DNA from: Cristatella mucedo
Lineage: Eukaryota; Bryozoa; Phylactolaemata; Cristatellidae
Direction of reading: 5' to 3'
Assembly: GCA_009760855.2 (NCBI GenBank)
Contig: WPIO01000096.1
Coordinates: 1,242,501 to 1,306,500 of the forward strand
Length of the DNA stretch: 64,000 bases
Shown: positions 56,500 to 64,000 of the stretch, piece by piece
How positions within the stretch are numbered: the first letter of the stretch is position 1
How the letters are laid out: each line of letters opens with the position of its first letter
The notes under the pieces: model-generated
Told to the model about the DNA's origin: nothing
Database searches by the model: none
The model's input: only the letters and a program-made list of their open reading frames with translations
Translations under genes and position numbers: made by a program

Positions 56500-58084
56500 T
56501 AATGTCTCCTTCTCTCCTTTATCTCCTAATCTCCTTCTGTAACTCCATAAAATTAGAGTATATGTGGGTGTTAGGCAGGAAAGTTTTTTTTCATAGCACA
56601 CACATAGCCTAAGCGGCTTTCGGTGCGAATTCGGTAGCCATCAGACTTCGTCTCACTCTACAAAGAGAAAGTGGGAAGCATAGCAGAGTCAGGAGAGAAG
56701 TTGAAATAGTGAGTAGCCCGGAAGTAACAGCTCATCAATCGCAGACAAAGATAAGCCATAGTCGGCAGCAGGAGAGTAGCTGTCGTCGCCTAAGAATTGT
56801 GGAGGCGAGTTCCAAAGTCTACGACCTGCAGAGCTAAAGCTTTGGTTGCCAACGGTCTTTAAGCGGAGGAATGGAACAACTAATTTATTGTCCACACAGG
56901 GACCGAGGGCGTGAACAGGCTGAAACTGGTGCAGCAGCTTAGCTAGGTACGAAGGAGCCAAGCCGTGGCGGGCCTTGTCGGTCAGCTTAAGAAATTTGCT
57001 CTGTATCCGCTGCTTAGCCGCCATCGATCCTAGCTCTTTTAGTGAAGGAGACACGTGCTCAAACCTCAAGAACTTGAGGACTAGCCTTGCAGCCATATTC
57101 ATAGTCAGCTGCAGTGGTCTAGTTGCTTTCTTTGATAGCCCAGATAAAAGGGGATTACAATAATCAAGCCGAGACAGAACTAAGGAGCTAGTTTAGTTTT
57201 TTATAAGCTACTGTGGAAGACAGTTCCTAATCTTGGATAGGGATCGGTCGTGATGGCTAGCTGTAGAAGCAGTCTTATGAAAAAAGCTTTTAAAATTTAG
57301 TCAGCTGTCGAAAACACCTAAATTTAGAGAACGTGGTGATGTTCGCACAATAGCATTACTTTTAAGAAGAGCAAAGCCTTTTAATCCAGCCACACGCTTA
57401 GGGTGTACCAAGAGCAGCAGTTCGGTTTTACCGTGATTTGATTTCAAGAAGTTGTTTGAAATCCAGGACCGAATGTGAGCAAGGCAAACATTCAGTCTCT
57501 CAGTTGTTGCAGCAGATTCCGACGGTTTGAATGACAAATACAGCTGAGTATCTTCAGCATAAAAGTGATACCTTATTTCATGGGCGTTAATCACTTTCCC
57601 AGGGGTCAAGTATAAATGGAGAGCAGCAAGGGACCGAGTACAGACCCTTGAGGGACTCCACAGGTGAGTGGTCTCGTAGGTGAGACCTGACACGACATGG
57701 ATAGAACTAGATCTGACAAGTATGCTTTTAACAACGCCAGTGCTTCGTCTGCCAGACCAATTGTTGTTCTAAATTCTTCAAGCAGAACATCGTGATCAAT
57801 GGTATCGAAGGCAGCAGACAGATCTAGCAGGGCTAGGGCAGTGACATTCCCGCCATCGTTGCCACGTAGAATGTCATGGTTAACACGGTGGAGAGCAGTT
57901 TAAGTACAATGCTGCCTCTTGAAACCTGATTGAAATGTATCTGACATTTCCTTCTTTTCAATACGTTCAACCAGCTGCATAGCAATCATTTTTGCAAGAA
58001 TCTTTGACAAGAAAGGAAGAAGGAAAACTGGGTGATAGTTGGCAAGGAACTCTGTATTTAATTCAGGTTTTTTATATATGGGTT
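56500..58084 (-). mobile_element. LINE family B, 5'-truncated copy inserted in the older L2-A
   Basis: A distinct CR1/L2-like family. RT: F-L-L-P-F-L-S-K-I-L-A-K near 58020, F-Q-S-G-F-K, L-D-L-S-A-A-F-D-T-I-D-H-D-V-L-L (about 57780-57840), G-V-P-Q-G-S-V-L-G-P-L-L, and catalytic H-F-Y-A-E-D-T-Q-L-Y-L (57540-57570) with the first Asp of YADD changed to Glu. C-terminus in frame 56689-57102 (L-A-P-S-Y-L-A-K-L-L, L-W-N-S-P-P). Tail pieces of the same family occur at 16185-16430 and 63220-63570. 'gttg' at both junctions (56496, 58082) may be a target duplication. Confidence 0.8.
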
Positions 58085-59200
58085 GCCCTCTTGATTGTAA
58101 TATGAACGTCAGGACGAGGTCACTAGTGACTTCATGGAATGTAGAAATTGAGTTTCTGCAATGAATTGAAGGATATCATTCTAGGGGAGATGTTGCCATC
58201 GTAGAGATGGACTCCTTGATCCTGTCAATCTTCCGAACAAATAATTTAGAGAAGCGACCATCAAAGGGACCATTAGCTATGGAGCTACTTGGAAGCGGTT
58301 GAGGGGATGGTTAATCTCGACATTAGTATTTTTGCAATTTGCATCGGCGGTTTGACAATATTTTAATTGAAGCTAGACACAGCTTTAGGTATGATCGATT
58401 CGTGTGACTAGCCATGCTATGTCTGTCCATAGACAGTCAGCCCTCATTTTGTGTATGCTTTTTCAAGCTTGTGCTCTCTAGAATTAGCTAGTTTAATGTT
58501 CCCGAAAAACCACAGGCCTCATGGGCGAGGGCGAACAGTTCGCTTAATTAGAGGTCCAAAATTGTCGAGCATGGCATCTACAGTCATTTTGTAGCAATCT
58601 ACAAACGATGACAGGTCAGCAAGGGGACTGAGTAGCAGAGGTGAGACAGATATTTTAGCACAGACAACATTGATGTCAAAGGTCTGGAGGATTCACGATT
58701 CACAAGTGATTTTGTCGGAGAAGGGATCGCATTGTAGACTGAGTGGGATTTTAATATGTCAGAAAAGAAGAACTTCACAGCAATAGGTGACGATGAAGTG
58801 CAATTGTATGAGAAAATTTCATCAAGATTGATGTGAGTAGGGCACTGCGTATGAGCCACAAGAGACAATGAGTCTGTTAATGCATGAAACTCAGTGTTGA
58901 AGGCGTCAAATAAGTTATCAGAGTAAATGCCGAAATCAATCAAAAGGTGGGCGAATCAATTTCCGGCAACCGGAATCGTAATGAGATTGGACAAGTCTAA
59001 AATGGGGATAGGACTCGATGATACCCGGTTGGGGATAGACTACTGCCATCATGGGTACCTTGTTGTTGGGAGAAATTGAGAGTTTAATTATTTGGCAGTT
59101 TTCCGATTTTAAGCATAGTTTCAGTGACGGCGAGCAGATCGAGGCCATCGTAAAAAACGAGGGCACTTATTACAGCAGGTTTATTGCAAATTGATCAAGC
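58085..59200 (-). mobile_element. Older L2-A element, part 3 (5' half, endonuclease)
   Basis: Picks up the older L2-A where part 2 stopped ('cctcttgattgtaatatgaacgtcaggacgaggtcactagtgac' against the long copy's 'ttctttgattgagatacgagctttaggactatgtcactggtgac'). It runs through the endonuclease: T-H-I-N-L-D-E-I-F-S (58599-58943) and N-K-V-P-M-M-A-V-V-Y (about 59060). The N-terminal D-G-L-D-L-L-A-V-T-E-T lies at about 59120-59150. Decayed. 59205-59760 to its right has short domainless frames only. Confidence 0.8.
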
Positions 59201-59764
59201 ATTCAAAAGACAAGCTTTAACTTGGCTCGCCGGAGTTACAACACGCCTGATGACCACAATAGTTAGAGATATTTACACCGATGCATGGGCGAGAGCGAGC
59301 TGAGCGGTTCGAGACAATTCTAGGAATATCAAACGAGGGTGTACTCAGCTGGCAGTTTCTGCCAAACGAGCAGCCTCTAAGCTGGCGTGACCACCAAGGC
59401 GGCTCCGGGGTGCTTTCAATCTTTCAATGTATAAGAATCTTAGCAACAACAGTAAAATATAGGAATGCATTTGAGTTATGACGACGAAGTGATACAAGTT
59501 GGTCACGATCTTAACTAACATGTCGTCCGAGTGGAAGACCCTGCAGCCCCAAGCGACAAGCGTTTACATGTCCATAGGCACGTAATTTCCTACGAGCTAC
59601 GGTCGAAAAACAATCAGATTAGCTTTAAACAAATGTTAGCTGTGTCGGTTTCCGCACACGATATTCGAAAGAACTTAGATTTTTTGAAGAACTTTGCAAA
59701 GGACGATAAATGCTTGCGAGGGCGCTCGGTGTCGGGAAACGAGGAGAATCGAGTTGGGTTGAGC

Positions 59765-61265
59765 TAAAGAAGGGAGGCATCTAAAAATAAGTTTCAGAAC
59801 CTCACAGTCGATGAGCTGCTTGATTCGGAGCCAGTGCAAGAGGTAGGCGAGAAGTGGTAGTGCGATGTGGCAACTGCGACGCCGCCGCACAGACAAGCCG
59901 AGCTGCAACGTTTTGCCCCAGCTGCCTGCCCCACATGACTAGTGGGTCGGCTTTGCTGTCATTCCATTAAAGATAGTTGCTATCATCCATGTGCTGATGT
60001 CGTTAGTGCATGCAGCATGGGTGTGGAGATTTGCACTTGCTCGAGGGCTGGGGGAGATTGTTGGGAAATTGCAATAGAGAATTGTCTGAATAAACGGGAA
60101 AGACTAGATTGTCCTTGGCGATAACATCGTAAAAAGGATAGTATAAAGCGTGAAGAACCTTTGATCTAGAACACGGACCAGAGGTACCTTCAGTGGTACT
60201 TAGGATGATCTTTTTCCATTCAAGTTATTACTCTGGGAGGCTTAAGCTTAGCTAGAACCTATACTATTGCCGCTCAGTGCCAGTGATACCCATTCGAGGT
60301 GCAGCACCATAAATAAGGACTTTGAGGTCAGTAGAATCAAATGATTATGCAAGGTCAAACTGAATAAACAGAGAGCCTTTACTAAAATTCTCATTCCTTA
60401 GAAGGTTGGTACACACCCTAAGCAATGCTGAATATTTAGAGTGGTTAACCCTAATTAAATTTGAACCCAGACCGGAAATTACTTGACGCACATGAGGTCT
60501 CAATATAAGCATCCAGTTGGTCTGCTACAACTCGTTCCTTGCATTTTAAATTAAAGTGAGATTTAAGACTGGGTGGAGTCTCAGCTTGTTTTATTGGTCT
60601 AGCTTTGTTTCTTTTATTACTAGCCTATGAAGAACTTTTTTTAAGGGGCAGGAACACGACCCGTGGCCAAGGAGATACCAATATATGCTAGCTGATTTAA
60701 AAGTCTCCTTTGTATAGCGACGAAAGAGTTTTTACGGCTATCATCGCCAATTGCAGCTGCTACATATGATCGCCCACCACAGGATTCGAACCCACGACCT
60801 CGGAATCGAGATTGTCGAAAGCCTTACCTAATGAGACATCATGGCTAATACTATGATAAGTTACAGTTAAGCTTCGTAGAAAAAGGACAGTGGGAATAGA
60901 GCTTAGAGGACTAGTAATCTTTTTTGATATGGCCATTAATTTCATTTTGAAGTCGCTCGTATTCTCCTTGAATGCAGACACAAAAGTAGTGCACAGAATC
61001 GAGCAACTGGAGTTCTGTACTGATGGTATTGAATGACGGGAAGCCAGTGTGATGCTGCAACCTTATGGATATAGTTTCTGATGTGGTTCATCATTATGAC
61101 AGTTAAGCTAGGTAAGTGATCGAGCGGGTCACCAGCCGGTTACCAGCGGGTCACCACAAGAGCTGACCTAGGAGTTTTAAGAATATGGTCAATGGTAGAC
61201 GCAATTATTAATGGATTTTGCACCTGTGTTTCCAAATTTTATTTTAATTGTGTGTCTGTGGTGTC
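59765..61265 (-). mobile_element. Old L2-A LINE fragment (RT and upstream), interrupted
   Basis: Heavily mutated minus-strand L2-A. RT C-terminal matches at about 59800-59935 ('gatgtggcaactgcgacgccg...agctgcaacgttttgccccagctgc'), mid-RT at 60100-60560, and pre-RT at 60850-61260 ('gacagtgggaatagagcttagaggactagt', 'caatggtagacgcaattattaatggattttgcac'). A tRNA-like insert at 60768-60843 interrupts it. No useful open frame. Confidence 0.7.
60768..60843 (-). ncRNA. tRNA-like sequence (tRNA pseudogene or SINE head)
   Basis: On minus: box-A-like 'ttaggtaaggc', then 'cgaggtcgtgggttcgaatcctgtggtgggcg' with a perfect box B (GGTTCGAATCC). Length about 76 nt, as for a tRNA. The acceptor-stem halves (gccatga / ..gtgggcg) pair only partly and the anticodon arm is unclear, so a functional tRNA is unlikely. 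It lies inside an old L2-A copy and therefore inserted later. Confidence 0.45.
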
Positions 61266-61269
61266 CTAA

Positions 61270-61860
61270 CATTCCTCGTCTGCTATTAACTGCTAAGCTG
61301 CATGCAGATTTTTCTTTCTCTCTTCCGTCTGACCTCTGATCTCAATGTTATTCTGTGGGTTTGGGTCTTACTTCAGGACCGCTGGTAATGGGATCAGTGC
61401 CTCTTTAAGTAATTAATTATTGTTAGCTAGGAGCTGAATAAATATTCACGGTGGCTTAGTGATTACTAAATAAATGAGGCCGATGAGTCGGTGTGATTAC
61501 TTGTTACTTGTATACCGAATATAATATTTCTCTTCCTCATTTTTATCTCTGTGCATGTTCCTAATAAGATGAAACAGCTCAATAAATCGTGGATGCTCTT
61601 AGCTTGAGCGGATGCTGACAGCTCCCACGGGCGGCTTCCACGTCACCACTCGATGTCACTAGTCCACATTTTAATTACTAGCTGGAAGTGCTTGTCGATG
61701 ATGAATATTAATCTTTTCCGAAAAACCAAATGGTCTCGTAGCTTGAGTAATTGTAATACCCCGAGCAAATTGGAACTGAGATAATACATTAAAAAACGTC
61801 GAAAATGTATAACTTCAGAGTTCGCTGACATGCATATCAAATCATGGGCTTAGTAGAATG
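61270..61860. other. Unassigned DNA (intron)
   Basis: Borders exon 61867-62059. No recognised repeat. Confidence 0.4.
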
Positions 61861-61866
61861 CCTCAC

Positions 61867-62059
61867 CTCTGACCAGGGTCAACGGCCATTCCCCGAAGAC
61901 TTGCAATATTCTCAATGAATATTCCCCTCTGGGATCCATTTAAGGTGATGTATCCTATGTTTCGGTTGTCTCTGTCAATCCAGTACAGTGTTTTAGATAT
62001 CCAATCTACAGCCAATGCTTCTGGGCTTGATAGATTGGTAGACACCACTGTCTCTTGGT
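61867..62059 (-). CDS. LRP-like receptor, propeller exon 1
   Basis: A 193-nt exon with acceptor GTTCTCGTTGTAG and donor CAGAG|GTGAGG, phase 1 in and phase 2 out. It reads T-V-V-S-T-N-L, then SSPEALAVDWISKTLYWID, a textbook class B repeat (L-x-x-P-x-x-L-A-V-D-W-x-x-x-x-L-Y-W-x-D). The turn L-N-G-S-Q-R and the next strand G-M-A-V-D-P-G-Q-R follow. The split codon completes as Arg and runs straight into F-V-Y-W-S-Q of exon 50971-51233, restoring the consensus 'AVDPxxxxxYW'. The preceding exon (expected to end in phase 1) was not found in the remaining 1.9 kb. Confidence 0.92.
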
Positions 62060-63215
62060 CTACAACGAGAACAAAGTGAGATTTTCTATACTATACGGAT
62101 GGCTAATATATGGTAACCTGACTTTTCTTGTATTGCCTTACAAAATACAACAAAATACAACAAAATACAATAAAATACACTATATATCCCCGAGAGAACT
62201 CTTTTTAGGTATTTAAATTTCGCATCTCATTAAGAATGGCGTTTGATATTATTGATGACTGACTCTAATCCACGACTATCAGCACTAATCAAGCTAAAGT
62301 CGAGAGAAAATTAGTGATGCAAAAACTTAAAATCAGTGTGAATATTGTACTAAACTCTCATTTCCAAGTATCAACCATATTCAATGTCATTGTGCTTAAA
62401 CATTCTCATGCAGATGGGCCACATAGAATCATCCCTGTATCACAATTAACTGTGATCCATAGAGCTTATAATAATATACTTGAGAAATCAACTGATACTC
62501 ACTTGAATATATAATAAATCAAGCAGAAATAGGATGCGATAAGCTTAAACTAGTTTGAAGTACATGCCTACACTATATTTAATTGTTCTCACACGATTTG
62601 AAATCATACCCTGCTCACATGATTTTAATGAAATATATAGCAATTGACCACTATTAACCTCGACTTACCAAAATTCTGAGGTATCCTAAAAGGCGAAACA
62701 AATTATCTGCATAAACCTCTCGATGAATTTCCTGCGAGTACAATCTTTGATAAGTGTACCCACAGGAATTCGCATGAGTTGAGCTGTGGAGTCCAATGGA
62801 CTGCCTACCGGAAATACCAAAATGCAGTGCAATGTAGCAAGAGTGACTAGCTAGAATTGATATAGGTTGCATTAGTTCAAATGCTCCGATTTTGACTGCA
62901 CAGCAAAGCCTGCGTGTTCGGCACATACTATATGTATATGTATATGTATATGCATATGCCATTGTACATCCAGCATGCCGGCGACTCAGAGCAATTGCTA
63001 GAAATGTCCTTTGCAACTAAACAATCTACTCAAACCACCTAAAAGGAACCAGATCGTATATGCAAAAACTTAAACTCCCGTTAAATTTATTATTTTACAC
63101 ACTTTGAAGTCAGCCGAATAAGGCCTACGACATCGCATGCTCGTTATCAGGTAAAGGCGTATGTAGCTCCATCTGTAACTTAGCCTGACCATAGAGAAAA
63201 TGTAAGTGTTCTACA
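62060..63215. other. Unassigned DNA with short simple repeats
   Basis: Simple repeats at 62140-62178 ('acaaaatacaa' x3-4) and 62925-62955 (TATATG x4). The minus-strand frame 62654-63016 is partly built from the TATATG tract (Y-T-Y-T) and lacks domains. Confidence 0.45.
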
Positions 63216-63219
63216 GAAG

Positions 63220-63570
63220 AGTTGCGTATAGCCCACTCACAGCCTAAGCAGATTTCTGTATGCATTCACTACTTAGCATACTTCATCTACTGCAATGAAG
63301 AAAAAGTGGGAGTCACGGCAAAAGTTGAGGTACTAAGTCCCGAGGACGTAGCAGCTCAAGACGTGTGGAAAGGATGCGTCATAGTCAGTAGCTAGATGTC
63401 ACAGACTAGATGTCATGAGCCTATGCATTATTTAGCTGATTTCCACAGTCAATGACATGCAGAGCTAAGCACTTTGTCAACTAAGGTACCTAAGCGGAGG
63501 AATGAAGATGATACATTATTTTTCACACACCAAAGGGCACGAGGACGTAGAAACTGAGCAGCTCAGCTGG
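63220..63570 (-). mobile_element. LINE family B 3' fragment
   Basis: Matches the 3' region of 56500-58084: 'cacagcctaagcagatttc', 'gaagaaaaagtgggag', 'catagtcagtagc', 'aagcggaggaatgaagat', 'gagcagctcagctgggtatgaa' in the same order. Diverged and frameless. Confidence 0.65.
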
Positions 63571-63865
63571 GTATGAAATGCTCTGCACTCAAACAAGTTA
63601 TGCAGCCGCCACCGATAGCCTAGTTCAACCCAATCTGCTAGGATGTACTACTAAATGGCGTTGTATCGTACACGAACAAAATCAGCTTAGATTTCACATT
63701 GCTCTATTCAGCACTAATGGTGTGTTAGCAAAGTTTCATTTTAATTGTCTCAGGCATTCACTCGTAATGAAAGGCAATCGAAGACAATAGTCCAGGTCAA
63801 TACAGCAATAAACAGCACTTCACTACATAACGCCTAGAGGTCTATTTCTCATCTTACAGATTTTG

Positions 63866-63866
63866 A

Positions 63867-63906
<40 letters not shown>

Positions 63907-63922
63907 ATATATACATATATCC
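63866..63922. repeat. Compound (AT)n(GT)n(AT)n microsatellite
   Basis: Directly abuts the 3' end of the L2-A tail on its right and probably grew from that element's microsatellite end. Confidence 0.9.
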
Positions 63923-63924
63923 GC

Positions 63925-64000
63925 ACGTGGCAGCATGCACAGTGTCAGCACCCATAAGCACACGAAGGGAAAATCATGGGGACCCAGTAAATGCTGTCCT
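63925..64000 (-). mobile_element. L2-A 3' tail, continuing past the window edge
   Basis: 'ggcagcatgcacagtgtcagcacccataagcacacgaaggg' and 'ggacccagtaaatgctgtcct' match the L2-A tail closely. Cut by the end of the window. Confidence 0.8.

Noticed and set aside
62669-62685. 17-nt microexon upstream of propeller exon 1
   Set aside because: It has good splice signals and the right exit phase, but the residues it adds (I-P-Q-N-F) do not fit the class B pattern expected before the next blade, and such short matches are frequent by chance.

Overview
This window is non-bacterial, AT-rich animal DNA. It has no operons or dense ORFs. It contains spliced short exons with GT/AG borders, microsatellites, CR1/L2-type non-LTR retrotransposons in every state of decay, a dead Ty3/Gypsy element and tRNA-like SINE material. 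The exons encode a YWTD-propeller receptor, a metazoan family, so the source is an animal. The repeat style suggests a repeat-rich invertebrate, but the sequence alone does not give a species or phylum.

The most gene-like signal is a set of short minus-strand exons with compatible phases, spread over about 52 kb. Three exons (61867-62059, 50971-51233, 41853-41996) join in frame into 200 residues of an LDL-receptor class B propeller, as in LRP/LDLR-family proteins. A weaker sushi/CCP-like exon lies at 30582-30701. A phase 1-1 exon (18885-19013) encodes a single membrane helix. It joins in phase to 11224-11340, which supplies a basic juxtamembrane stretch, and then to 10131-10321. The likely reading is one single-pass LRP-like receptor gene, transcribed right to left, whose introns are packed with transposons. 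The link between the propeller exons and the membrane/tail exons is inferred from strand, order and phase; the EGF exons expected between them were not found.

Layout. 1-2.6 kb: an L2 tail and weak retroelement debris. 2.6-10.15 kb: three tandem copies of a roughly 2.8-kb unit. The first copy carries a CpG-rich exon-like island and a 1.6-kb solo-LTR-like insertion with a 4-bp target duplication. 10.1-19 kb: putative receptor tail and membrane exons, opposed L2 fragments, and a SINE with an L2-like tail. 19-33 kb: mostly unrecognised AT-rich DNA with L2 pieces, a 39-bp minisatellite grown inside an L2 tail, and the CCP-like exon. 33.2-37.4 kb: a dead Ty3/Gypsy element inside L2 debris. 37.4-49 kb: L2 fragments on both strands and one propeller exon. 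50-62 kb: two propeller exons on either side of an intron holding a nested LINE pile-up. Its youngest member is a nearly full-length L2-type element with an 874-codon endonuclease/reverse-transcriptase frame. 62-64 kb: a second LINE family and another L2 tail.

Retroelement borders are approximate (about 10-30 bp) because they were set by eye. Exon borders are exact to the splice dinucleotides chosen.
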